Positions 36,874 to 49,907 of a stretch of DNA of 64,000 nt are shown here, in pieces. The translations under genes were made by a program, and so were the position numbers. Numbering within the stretch: position 1 is the first letter of the stretch; each line of letters opens with the position of its first letter. The DNA is from Agaricus subrufescens. Lineage: Eukaryota; Basidiomycota; Agaricomycetes; Agaricales; Agaricaceae. Where the stretch lies: contig CM057057.1 of the NCBI GenBank assembly GCA_029945375.1, positions 124,001 to 188,000 of the forward strand, read 5' to 3'. Under the pieces are notes generated by a model. It was not told the origin of the DNA. It worked only from the letters and a program-made list of their open reading frames with translations, and made no database searches.

Positions 36874-39698
36874 TTATTCCAGGCGCCCCAATTGATTAAC
36901 CAGGTCAAGTTCTTCAACCAAAGCACGGTCTCTGTACGCCAATCTAGCATCTGGCACACCTGTCTGGGACCCAACTCAGCCTTCCATAGGTACACGGAAA
37001 GGTTTATGACCGACCTTGTTCACATCATTTCCTTCGGCACCTGGAAGATACCAGCGTTCACCCAGCCAATGACGCTTGAGTTCCATTTCAAACCCACTCT
37101 GTTTTACAGAGTTCCGAGCCAACTCTGCCAGCGAAGCCTGTGATAGCTTGTAGATCTAGATGCAACATCAAGATATCGCAGATAAGCAGTCTATTAATAG
37201 TTGGTACTTACATGTGCCGCGACGCTATACTCTTCCAAAAGCGGTTCCTTCGTAAGATGGAAGTGTAGAGGTGAATCACTGCCCAAACTGACGTTTAACC
37301 CCATCTTGAAAAAATCAAGAAAGGGATTTCGATCATATGTTATAAAAAGACTGTTATTGCAGAGTGGGCTCATGGCAAGTCCAATCTGTTTGAGGTAGAA
37401 TAAGTATTGGAGGGCAGGAGCCTTGCGTAGCACAATGCCATGGCCAATCGAATGCGCTGTCAGATACGCGGATGCCAGATGACCGGGATCACCCGCTTCG
37501 CCACAATGAGGTCGAAAGACAAACGTATCTGATTTCCCCCCTCAACCAATATGTAACGTGTTGATCAAATTGACGTACTGAATCCCCTGAGGTGTCGCCA
37601 ATTATTCAGGGTAGCTGTGTTTGCATACATGTAGTAAGCCCTGAGGTATATCTTAGCCAAGGCTCGGGATGAACTGCATCTGACACACCAGTAAGAGTAT
37701 GGAGGTATTTGAGCAAAATTCCATTGGTGCGGTAGAGGAAATTTATGGTGAACTCTACGTTCAACTTTGGATTCGTCATCAACAGAGTCAAATCCAACAA
37801 CGCGTTGGAGGAAAACGTGTAATTCCGGGTGTGTCCTTGGATCTTTGGTGACCTCGAACAGAGGACGATATACATCTATAGATAATTCAGCGTTCGTCCA
37901 ATCTAGAATATGGTAATGCGCACTGATGATGATATCCTCAAAATTCTCAATCAAACCATTGGCTTTGTACACATCGTATAGACGAGGAAGTTGTATGAGC
38001 CACCGCACGTTGTGAGAAAAGAGTTTGTTTGTGATAATCCATCGAGCGAGCTTGTCCCACTCATCTGGTGAGCGTCCATATATGCTTATCCGCCATTCGA
38101 CGCTCTGTGTATGTATGAGTTTAGAGATGGTGCTCAATACGGTTAGTATCATACGGCAAAAGTACCTGATATTTGCTTTCCTCCAAGTCACTTATCAACT
38201 CTGTGGATCGTGTGATCTCTAAGGCCTCGTCAAAATCAAATGCACAACTTACCTCGAGTCAACTCGGCCAGATATCTTCCTTTGATGTAGTTGTCGGTCT
38301 TCATAAATATTTCACGTAGCAGTGATTCCCCCATTGGATTGTATTTATGATTGAACATATCAAAACGGTGAAATGCACCGTGATGAGCGTGCATATCTAG
38401 TTTATCGATCGACAGATCATATGCCGTCACCTTCAAGTTCTCAAAGACTTGTTCAAGTGTGAGTTCACGACCATCACGAAAGGCAACAACATCCTGAAGA
38501 CTTCGTTGATGAATGGTGCGAACTATGAATGCACGGACACACCTTGGGACATCGTTTCAATTTCGATTTTATGAAGCGCAGGAGATGTTTCTGATTCATA
38601 CTTCCGGTATGGTGGACATGAGTATCAACTTTCTGAAGGCTATTAAAATCCCTGGAAATCAAAGATAAGCTGGAAAAAAAATTCTCTCGAATCGACTCAA
38701 GTGACCTTGCACGATGCTTTGTGCCTATGAAAAACTCAATTTTCGTTGTTCACGGGAAGGATGAGTATACGAACTTTCTTGTTCTTCGCGCTCATTCAAC
38801 GTGCTGTATATCATGAATTTGTTCTGAAGGTATTTTAACCTCCGAGACACAAAATCGTGAACCTGGTCATCGGACTGGACACTGAGAACGTAATCCAAGT
38901 CGTTATAGTACTCTCCAACGTCAGGTATCTCAAAGATAGGTATAGATGATTCTATCTATTTTATGAGTCTTTGATTTAGCCAGTTGATGATCGAATTAAA
39001 CTCACTTTTGTCTTCCAAGGACCTATAAACCTGAAAAACACCCGCCTCAAGTTTAAAAACCCACGAATGTCCCTCTGGAATTTCACATTCCTCAAACCGA
39101 AAACCGACATCCATCTCGCCTTCGCCAAGAAAGACAACTTCTTGCGTATGTGTTTTTGGAAGAGGAGGACTTGGATAAATCTTCCAAGGCTTGAGTCGAG
39201 TCAGGTTAGCAGAGGCATCCGGTGACAGGTCTAGCTTCAGGTTAGAAGCTCCGGCATGAGCAGCAACTGTCCCAAGAAACACGTCATCATAATGCCTTGG
39301 ATCATCGCCGAAACGCTGCATCGATTTCGACATATACTTGTCACGGAGATGTAAACACTTTCGGAGAGCTTCAAGTATTCTAGACTGATCACCGTAACTA
39401 GGAACTGCTGGTGACAGTTGAATGAATGGTGAATAATACATCGCCATGGCCACTCACCAGAAGCCGGGCGTCCTTCAGGAATTTCCGTTCGCGGTGTGCT
39501 TTCTCCGTGAAGCGGGGCTTCCATAGGAAAGAGACAACTGGATGGTACATCAGAATCCTGTAAATACATTTTGATCATTGCACCTATATCCAACACGAAG
39601 ACAACACGCACGCATTGCCTCATCTCCTTCCAATATTGTAAGCTACGATTGTTCGATTCGCATAGCCTAGGAGACCAGGGAGGATGATTTCGTGACAT
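36874..39698 (-). CDS. AMP deaminase homolog with SDSP in place of TDDP
   Basis: Member of the adenosine/AMP deaminase superfamily that would convert AMP to IMP in the cytosol. Start [20 protein letters not shown] at 39698. Conserved blocks: [38 protein letters not shown], the HxH metal motif in [120 protein letters not shown] and [20 protein letters not shown]. The last metal-binding segment reads [20 protein letters not shown]: the family pair of aspartates (usually STDDP) is D-S here (codons at 37272-37277). Multiple introns join in frame. The linker before KVDTHVHH is also unusual. Probably altered or regulatory rather than fully active; that is inference. Confidence 0.85.
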
Positions 39699-39797
39699 TT
39701 CGCTCTTGATATCGAGAGGACTTTGAGGATCTCAGACAAGCGGGGGTGAGAAGATACATTTCTGACTCATGCATGCCAGGGTCCAATACATTCTATT

Positions 39798-39858
39798 GGG
39801 CTCGCAGAAAAGTGCGGGCATGCACGTGGGCCATACACCGCGTTTTACCCGCATTTTT
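39798..39858. repeat. Hairpin-forming repeat, left copy
   Basis: GGGCTCGCAGAAAAGTGCGG begins a ~60-bp stretch with imperfect self-complementarity (AAAAGTGCGGGCA against TACCCGCATTTTT). It recurs in the same orientation at 41433-41495, so the two copies bracket the array-gene relic. Confidence 0.6.
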
Positions 39859-40129
39859 CCTGGAAGGGTAAACCTCCAGGCGTTGACATTATATGTTCTA
39901 CAGCAGTTCAGTACTTGATGTACATAAAGTTGTCGCTAACTTAGGCAGATAGTCAATCGACATAGTATAGTAAAACGTAAAACCAGACTTCCCTAACAAT
40001 AAAAGAAGACATGTCGCAGGAAATGGTCTACTGCGTCAAGTGGATGGCAGTAAATCGATGGGGCATAAATCATAAAATGGCGTCAAAAAGTAAGTACTCT
40101 GATTGAGCCTGACTTTACTCTTCAATGAA

Positions 40130-41050
40130 GCGTACAACAACAAGAACTCATGAAGCAACTTTCACATCGGAAACTTGGTATCATGAAATATTATCCCTTC
40201 TCCGATTCAGTCTTCGGAGTGGATATGGCATTCTTTTTCTGCCACTTCTGGAACAACCAAGTATTCTTCTTCGCTTGCTTATCCTTCACCTTTTCTTGAT
40301 CGTGAGAGACAAGTGTATGTCCTGGTCTCAACTTCAGTTCGGATAACTCGGGGAGAACTGGTGTGTGTCTGCAGTATTCTGTACCGGCGCGGTATATTCA
40401 TTTGTAGTTGGAGAAATACCTGCAAGGGAAGCAGCTGCCGGTGTAGAAGTAGTCCGTCCAAGTTGTGGACGTGGGGTCAATGTCGCACCAGAAATAGACC
40501 TAGTCGAACTAGCTGCCCTCTGACCTGACAGTGGGTCGGCGGCGACTAAAGATGCATGGTTCTGTGCCGTTGTGTAACCATAAACCTGTCAAGTCGGTGC
40601 TTGCGAGTGTGGCTGAGGCATGTGAAGAGATCCATCCCATTGTTGCGTGGATTGGTCAACTTGAAAGGCCGGCATGGTGACAACGGCAGGCGCAAAGTTT
40701 TCCTCTGGCTGACGAGGTCGAGATTGATGAACTCGTGGGACATGTGTGTCCTCAGATGCCAACTGCTTCAACAGGCGCGTTTCTACACCAATATATAAGA
40801 CTCAATTTCTACTTCACAACGGAATCAACATTCTCACCGTTTGACTGTGGCATCGGTGGACATATGTTGTGATTCTGGCCAGTTGCGATAACCCCAATGG
40901 ATCCGGTGTTGTCTTATAAGGGATAAGCCATCATGATACCGAAGTTTGGTTAGAAAACAAAAACATTGCGGGTATAGAGTCATCCAAGTATCCTGATACG
41001 CCTCAGAGGTCAGCCGCTATCTGGATCAAACCTCTCCAAGTCACCCAGTT
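40130..41050 (-). pseudogene. Truncated, inverted type-B array pseudogene
   Basis: Minus-strand relic of a B3-like gene with its 3' flank. From 5' to 3' it keeps the second GAIGV-type module (near 40840-40920), THVPRVHQSRPRQPEENFAP, TMPAFQVDQSTQQWDGSLHM, SISGATLTPRPQLGRTTSTP and the KLRPGHTLVS region. The 5' exons including the head are missing. A tryptophan codon expected in QAPTWQ is TGA (40589-40591), and an extra GT in the run at 40361-40368 shifts the frame before the tail. Not functional as a full gene. Confidence 0.8.
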
Positions 41051-42318
41051 CATTCTGTTGAACTTGGTGCTATTGGTACTCGCCCTTCCGCATCAAATTC
41101 TCACAGTTTACATATCTCTTTATAGTGGCTGAATGGACTCCCAAAGCTCTCTTTAAACCCATTACAGTAGTAGGCAACATGCTTATCTACTCTATAGTAT
41201 CGACGGAACCTAAGATTAGGTGTGTTGACTATCTTCATCTGTTGAGTGATCCCGCGCTTACTCCGCGTCGAACCCGCGCCTGTACGCGGAATTCCTCGTC
41301 CGCGCACGGGCCCCTCGTATTTGCTGTAGCCCCTCACCTCATTAGTGTTTGATATAGTAGTGAAGCTCATACAGAACTAGGTTTGTGTGCGGCGGTGACA
41401 TTCTTCATCAGTCATCATTTGGCCTGTAGCTGGGGCTCGCAGAGAAATGCGAGCATGCACGCGGGCCATATTCTGCGTTTTGCCCGCACTTTGCTCGGGA
41501 GGATCAACGTTCACGCGTCGAGAGGATCGAATGATAAGCATCATCACTGGACGCTGCTGTCAATTGAATTAGCTTTCATACGCTTTGGGCACTATTCCGA
41601 GTCCAATTTTACTCTAGTTCTCAACTTCCTCGAGATGATCCACTGACTATTCCTGTTTCGTGTACGCTTGCGTCAGCCCAGGTGTGGAGTTGAAAGCCTC
41701 CTGGATCATATCAGCTGATGAAGGAGTTTTCGCTTTCGTGCCGCTTGTTTCTCGCAGCAAACGTTTAGTAGCTCTAGACACAATGTCTCGAAGAGGTTTC
41801 GCCACTTATTGCTGCAGAAATATTGACTCTCAGTGGAGTTGTTCTAATTTCAAATCAGGTTTGTCGTTCTACTGCACGAAATCGAGAATAGATGCAAATA
41901 GTATCCACTAACGATATCGGAAACACGTGGAGTTGGCGAGTTTAATTAATATTGGTCATTTAGCAGATTCCGAGCTCTACAGAGGCGAAATTTGTATACA
42001 GATTGTGCCCAACCATTGCTGAAGTCGAGCCTGAGCTTGCACACGAGGTAAAAAAAGACGGATGGAAGTTACTACTTAATGGGATAGGACGCTATTAAGT
42101 TCCAAATTGGTGGGCGAAACCTTCTAATTGGGGCAACGGTGCTGCCCGTGGGTCACCAGACCCATCAACATGCATGAGGTGTTGGCTTTGCTGATAGCAA
42201 GAGCACCCGGGCAGAGCTTGTCATGTGCATTTTGCGTATGGCATACAGGTATGGCAGTAGTCATGGGTGGTTAACTAAACGTAAGGGTATATAAATCCAG
42301 GCCGAAAACACACCGGCC
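41051..42318. other. Intergenic with right hairpin repeat (41433-41495)
   Basis: The repeat reads GGGCTCGCAGAGAAATGCGA at its start, matching 39798-39858. An open minus-strand frame of 89 codons (41101-41370) has no recognisable family. Otherwise nothing seen. Confidence 0.45.
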
Positions 42319-43220
42319 TCATTGATAGTAACCATACTGCGGGTGATACACTTGTGGAACGTTAGCCTGCGAGACATTGACGTTGTTCCCAGTGCCATCG
42401 ACACGAACGCTATTGTCTGCGTTATACGAGTAAGCGTTTTGCCCAGCGTACTGAGTGACAGTGGGTCCGGGTCGGCCGCCGACTTTTCCTTCCTTAGCCA
42501 GGTCGTCGAGTTTTTTATTCGCCTCATCAACTCCCAATCGTATTTCGATGAAAGCTTGAAGCTGAAGAAAAGCCAAGGTTATTTTTTGGACTGTGACTAT
42601 CCTGGAAGACGCACGCTGAATATTTCCAGCGCCCTCTGAAGGCGATCTTTACAGTTCTGTATAACGTCTTGATCGGATTGACTAAACAAAATCCTCTGTA
42701 AAAGCACACAACGTTTCCGGCCTTTGACGTGCTTCTTCACAATCTTCTGAACGTCCTGCATGGCGCTTTAAAAAGACGTTAGCTAAGTGTCATTTAGTCT
42801 CCTCGGCGAGAACTGGTGGGCTTACCTACATAGGGCGTCGCATTCTTCTTTCAATTTTGATCTATTGGCTTGGCTCCCAGGTTGCTCAGCCTTATTCACC
42901 TTCTGGACTACCTCCACCATGATAGTATATGCCTTCTCCCCCACTCCGATGAAGTCTGCCTTATTGGATATCACGGTCTACAAATCGTTGATAAGACTTG
43001 AGTTAGCGTTGAAAGAAGATAGACATAAACCCACCTGAGTGATCGAAAGGATGGAAAGGGCAGCGTCTGCAGCTAGACCGACACCTGGTATAGAAACAAA
43101 GGAGTTGGCAGACTTGAGTAGCTTCAGACCTTGCTCCGTTACTAAGCCAGTTGCCGCAACTAAAAAAAATCAGATCGACCTTGGAGAGGGATTCAACCTG
43201 TACTTACGTTTCTTGCCCAT
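42319..43220 (-). CDS. MLKL-NTD-like four-helix-bundle protein, copy 2, with N/G-rich C-terminal motif
   Basis: Complete paralog of the gene at the left edge. Exon 1 codes MGKK with donor GTAAGT. Then come GLVTEQGLKLLKSANSFVSI, PGVGLAADAALSILSITQ, NKADFIGVGEKAYTIMVEVV, VQKIVKKHVKGRKRCVLLQR and LFSQSDQDVIQNCKDRLQRA, then FIEIRLGVDEANKKLDDLAK. A 60-nt intron at 42766-42825 (GTAAGC, CTAAC, AAAG) keeps the frame; unspliced it would contain stops. The last ~45 residues are different in kind: GPTVTQYAGQNAYSY, then NADNSVRVDGTGNNVNVSQA, ending HPQYGYYQ, stop at 42319. The bundle resembles MLKL/HeLo-type membrane-permeabilising domains of fungal cell-death proteins. The tail resembles the array heads at 23.9-31.8 kb. 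About 210 aa, cytosolic or membrane-associated. Confidence 0.65.
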
Positions 43221-44993
43221 GGCTGTTGGGATGAATGATAGAACGTGACACCGGTGGGACCGTGGTTATTATATACTCTTCTTCGAGCGCTAAGATAGCC
43301 TTAAACCGGAGTTCTGATCGAAATTCGGAGACAGAAAAGAAAGAGGATGAAGGCAGTGTGCCATGCTATGTATTAGTAACAGCCCTGGAGATGGTCTGCA
43401 CATCTTGCAAAGGTAAAAAAACTCTCTTGATGGTCGTAAAGAAAGGAAAATTGACGGGAAGGACCGGTCATCAAACTGATGTGACCAGAATTGATTGACG
43501 CTAGTACCTATTAGTGGAAGATTCCAACACGCGTAACCTTGCCACGGAACTCCGAAATACTGCTGTCAACAATCCTACAACTCGAAATTCGACGCGACTA
43601 ACTGGGTCCCACTGTGGATTGTCCCTTACATTGCTGTCCAAGAGAAATTCAATACTCATGACCATCAGTGAACTACGGATGGCACTACATTGCCGTTCGC
43701 CTCGTGCTGATCAATAGTCAGAATAGGCGACTCATATGTTCTAGGCTGCGGCGCAGTTCTGCAGAAGGCTATGTATGCATCGTGCACCTCGTGAGGCGCA
43801 TGGAAGCGCGCAACCTGTACATCAACACTCTGGAACATGTTTGCCTCCCTGTTCTTGAAAGTTGCTATGCATGCTTGGAGCATAGAGTATTGGTTGAAAC
43901 AACAAGATTCTAATGCGTCAAAAAAAACAAGATATTTCCGAGGTAGATATGCTACTGTCATCGAGATGAAAAAACAACGGACCTTGAACGGACCCGAAGT
44001 TTTTCTCCAGCTTGATATGAAGTGGAGACAAAGTGGATCACATCAACGACTGATCATGATGCTCATAACCCTTACAGTCTAAAAATAAATAACAAACGTT
44101 TTTCGTTGTCGTCAATGCCTTTATACAAAAAGAATGTGTAAGGAACATCATCTCGTCGTTATGCCCAAGGAGTGCAGATTACCATCAGGAGACGAAACGT
44201 GTCTTATACTGATGAAGGTAACAATAACGTTGTACTTGATTTTGGGATTTATGGAACTAAGTTAGGGTTCAATACAGGGCCGCCATGGAAAAGAACAAGA
44301 GTGTAACGTCCTCCAAACACATTGATATTGCTTTCAATACCACATGGCCATCTGCGCACTGACAATGGCACATGTATCTCCTCGAATTTCCAAAAACCCA
44401 GACATCAACTACAAGGGCGAGCCCGAGAAGATCGGATTCATGAAAAAAAAGTCAAATGATTGCATTTCCCGGTTGAGTATTCCTAGAAAAAATCACCTGG
44501 CTATGCCTGAAATGTTCATTTTCCTATGCTCGTGGTGGCTAGATACTCAGTAAAAACGTTGTATGTTTGTAACCTGGCCTCCCCCAAAACGGAATATCTC
44601 GATGTAAGCACAGTGAGCTCACAGCAGATATACTTGTCGGTGGCAAAATATCGTAAGACATTCTATTATGTCCCTTTGGTGTAATGGTTATTCGGAAGTT
44701 TAACGTTAGGAAAATATTTTTTTTCGATGATCGCTATGGCCCGTGTTGGCGGCATTAGCGAACGGTGGTCAGTTCCGTTGAGAGGACATTGAACCTCATG
44801 CTTCGTAGTGCCAGGAGACATGTAACATGTAGACCTGGTGTTTATCCAGCCATGCCCACCACAACCTAATTCTAGTTATTCGACAATAAGATAACACAGC
44901 GACAATGCAATCTACACAACTCGACTAACAAGCGGTATACACGATGACAATTACCAAGGTGGAGACGAAGAAACCGATCAAGGCCCGAAAGCT
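43221..44993. other. Long intergenic region, no supported gene
   Basis: About 1.77 kb. Short frames occur on both strands (for example 43665-43961 minus and 44344-44553 plus) without family resemblance or splice context. At 44671-44712 a tRNA-like 5' half occurs (TCCCTTTGGTGTAATGGTTA) with no T-arm downstream. Confidence 0.4.
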
Positions 44994-46599
<1,606 letters not shown>

Positions 46600-47329
46600 G
46601 GTTGGAGATGTAGCGGAGAATCAGAAAGATGGGGACCCTCGTCGCGAGCGGTGGGCCTTATATACCCAGCGCGTCATTGTTCGTAAGCACGCCAGGACAG
46701 TAAGCATGCGAGGAAAGAGGACTGCCCAGCTTGCTTTCGGTATTGCAGGTCCGGAGGAAAATTAAATCGTGCTGATTACTCATCAGTGCAGCATCGTCTA
46801 TCGTCCGTGGAGTATAACGCTGATACGGACTTGGTGCCTAATGAGTTACGAAAGACGCACACGCATCACCCTACCCTGGCCAGCTTTTTCTCAGCTCCAG
46901 TGTTCACCACAGTCAGTGAGCCTGTCGGTGTTCGCTGAGAGCCTGCGTGGCGCCTATTGTGGTCATTGGTCTGTTTTTGGCCCATCGGTCATCATGCTTC
47001 ATAATAGCAACTTTACAATTCAGTTTTTGGGAGCTGTCAGGGATACAGTGATTGCACAAAGATCGCGTGGTGAAGCGAAAGAAGCATCACTTTCGCTTCC
47101 TAGCCATGTGATAAATAGTAGCCTTCCAAATAAGATCGTGGATTCTCCGCACAGTAATGGTAAGCAAGTTGACGTAACGGTGAGCCTGCAAGGGACCTAT
47201 CGCTTCAATGCTTCAATCCCAGAAGTTTTCAGCTAATGATCAATTAGAGTGAGATTACTTCTCCACATGGTAAAGGTCGTCGTCGAGATTAGAGTTTGGC
47301 AGTCATTCAAAATGACCTTTCTCATGCAT
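46600..47329. other. Intergenic, no gene seen
   Basis: Upstream region of the Old Yellow Enzyme gene. A plus-strand frame of ~155 codons (46769-47236) is open but has no recognisable domain and unusual composition. Not annotated as a gene. Confidence 0.4.
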
Positions 47330-47679
47330 GGCGGACAAACAGTTGTCAAATGGAGGTAGCGGGTTTGATGTCAAGCGGTACAATACTGATGCGTCAAATC
47401 AGGAGTCAATTACCTCATCTGTCACGCGTCACAAATCGAGTGATAAGAATGAGCCAATGTACGGGCCTTATGGCTGTTACAAGGACTTCCAGATACGAGA
47501 CAAGCACTGATACCTGTTGTCTTTCCTATACTAACTCGAGGTAAGCCTAGTAAGTAGTCTAATATATGCTAGGAGGATCCACGTCACACCTGTGACATGG
47601 CGCATCAACGATTGCCGACGATCTGACAAACCGCTTGACATCAAACCCCTTATCTCCATTTGACAGCTAATTGTCCGCC
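47330..47679. mobile_element. Foldback/MITE-like element 1, ~350 bp
   Basis: Long inverted repeats: the left arm from GGCGGACAA (47330), through GTCAAATGGAGGTAGCGGGT and TTTGATGTCAAGCGGT, is mirrored by the right arm ending TTGTCCGCC (47679). About 50 bp match well and weaker complementarity continues inward (TGATGCG, GTCAC). No coding capacity, so a non-autonomous DNA element is the best reading. Target duplication not resolved. Confidence 0.6.
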
Positions 47680-47697
47680 GTGTCAGCTCGACAGGGA

Positions 47698-48042
47698 TGG
47701 AATAAGCGGGGATAATCGGTCGCAAATCGTGATTTGTGACAAATAATCGACTAATTAATCATGATTACTATATGACACTCATGATCATATAATCCTGCTT
47801 ATATCGTGTGGTCCCAAATCGTGATTATATAAGCCTGATTAGATTAAATGGTACTGCGGTAAATTAGATAATAAACATGATTTAATTCAATCAACTATGG
47901 TTATGTAAATGCCAGAGGTATTACTAATATCACCTCAAGATAAAAATAATCACGATTATTTATTATCATGATTATCGTTATCGTGATTATGGGATCAACC
48001 AACTTCTTTGTATGGCCAGACGATTAATCCCGGCTTATTCCA
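47698..48042. mobile_element. AT-rich MITE-like element 2 with TGGAATAAGC ends
   Basis: Perfect 10-bp terminal inverted repeats, TGGAATAAGC at 47698-47707 and GCTTATTCCA at 48033-48042, extending imperfectly (GGGATTAATCG type). The interior is AT-rich with many copies of the partly palindromic AATCGTGATTAT. No coding capacity. Starts 18 bp after element 1. Confidence 0.6.
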
Positions 48043-49907
48043 CTAATGAGCTCGATTACTTATTCATCATGATGACCCAATTGTGTCTAGTAATCACTTC
48101 AAAAAATAGAATCAGGCCCATCAACCCATCAATTGGCTCCTCGCCAGTCACCATTGAACGAACGATCATATCGCTCCGCACACAAGCTAACATTTGAGTG
48201 CACTACTTTCTTCTCGACTCTCTTCAGCTAACTATACAGTGGTGAAAGTTGAAGATATACCGTTCACGTGTGAAAAACGCCTCAGTGACAAAGGGTAATC
48301 AAGATGATGTTAAGCCAAGGATCAGAACAATGACTGAGAAAACCACGAAAAAGAAAAAGAAAAAACCGCAAGTAATCAATTAAAGCACCCGCACAGTATC
48401 GTTTTCCCACAAGCCAATCATCGTCTATCTTGAACTGCACATCTACAACATATTGCATCGAGCGTGCCTATGCCCATACGCACCGTGAAATAGGCTCATG
48501 CTTGTTATTTCACATTTCGTTAGTTGACCCTACTGGATCTGATTTGGATAGTTTCTCTATGACCGGAATATATAGTATATTGCAGAACGAAATGACCGCT
48601 TCCGTCTAAAACGTTTTTTTGGAATTGAACTAGACTCCAATCATATCATGGAGATGGAGCATCTATCAGAACCTCAAATGTATGCTCCTCTGCGGAGCGA
48701 CTGCCAAGTGACTATCGATGCTTTTGTCTTCCGCTCCACTTATGCTATTGAAGGGGGGGCAATGGCCAGTGTAAACGGTTTCAAGACTGCGAATACTGAT
48801 ACCCGTGGTCCCCTGGTGTTTGTTTGGCCCGCATCTCTCAGGCAAGATCAGGTTTGTGTTGCGTTGCAAGGTCAGGCTAGGACTATAATTAAGATTGCCT
48901 AAAAAAAGCTCCTGCGGATTTCGATGTAACTGCGCAAACCCTTGGCTTATCCTCGGTCTCCTGATCCGATTGCGACAAGAATTTACCTGATGTCTGAATA
49001 CTGACTGTTCTATTTCTAATAAAGCTACGAATCATCACCCTCTTCTCTGATGAGAAGTGGTCCCAGAGTGGAAAAGAAGATTCGCACCTCGGATCGGCAG
49101 GTGATCGTCACTATTCCTTCACTACTAGCCTAGGTGAACCCAATTTGAGCATAGTTAAAGGATTCGCTCAGATTAGCGTTTGAATTTCCGAGAGATAGCA
49201 CCAACTCTTCCAGCCCAAACCCTCTGACAAATCTCAGTCACCCGTAACTACGACAGGCATATATGATATCAAGTGTTCTAGTGGTCTATGTCGCTGAAAG
49301 GAGATTGTGCAAGGTTCTCCAGAAGCAACTATGATGTCATTTCACATCGTATCACACAGAGCGCATATTAGCAACTTCGTAATCTTTCTTTTTCTTCGAC
49401 ATCCGAATCACTGACCAACCCTCCGAAAATGAATAATGATAGTAAGGTAGTTTAAAGAGACCGTATTGGGGTAGCCCATGTGGCTTGTGCAGCACGTTGA
49501 AAGAACGGAGAAGGATTTTCTATACTAGATAGGGAGCGCAAGAAGCAAAAAAGAATGGCAAGGATCTGCACATGCATCTGTGGCACCACTGGAAGCTTTC
49601 CCAAAAACGGTCCCAGATGAGATAAAGTAGAAAACACGACCGAGGAAGAATTACGACGAGCCCTTCAAGTTAAAGTAGTATGAATCATAGACTCCTTATT
49701 TTCGGGTTCATCAATAACCTCTACACAGTGCACTGATCGTTCAATATTGATGGTCACCTTTATTAAAGGAAATCAAAAATCAGAATCACAGAACAAATGC
49801 AACAAGATACGACCCACTCCTACCTTTGGGGACCGAATCTGTGGGAAAACATTTCCCGAGGAACCTTCCGACGTGGACTGCAATCGCCCATGTTATTTTG
49901 ATTTTCC
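48043..49907. other. Long intergenic region, one doubtful small ORF
   Basis: About 1.87 kb without conserved coding sequence. An 84-codon plus-strand frame (48648-48902) starts MEMEHLSEPQMYAPLRSDCQ and is followed quickly by A-rich sequence. It has no known domain and is not supported further. Confidence 0.4.

Noticed and set aside
41101..41370. 89-codon frame considered as a mating-pheromone or small secreted protein
   Set aside because: No CaaX end, no signal peptide, no family resemblance.
42780..42800. Stop codons in MLKL-like copy 2 taken as sign of a pseudogene
   Set aside because: A 60-nt intron with GTAAGC donor and CTAAC branch removes them and keeps frame with copy 1.
46769..47236. 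155-codon plus-strand open frame
   Set aside because: No recognisable domain, no splice partners, sits upstream of foldback elements. Kept as unsupported.
47700..48000. Repeated AATCGTGATTAT as a possible CRISPR-like array or origin
   Set aside because: Units are irregularly spaced and degenerate, lie inside terminal inverted repeats, and the host is a eukaryote.
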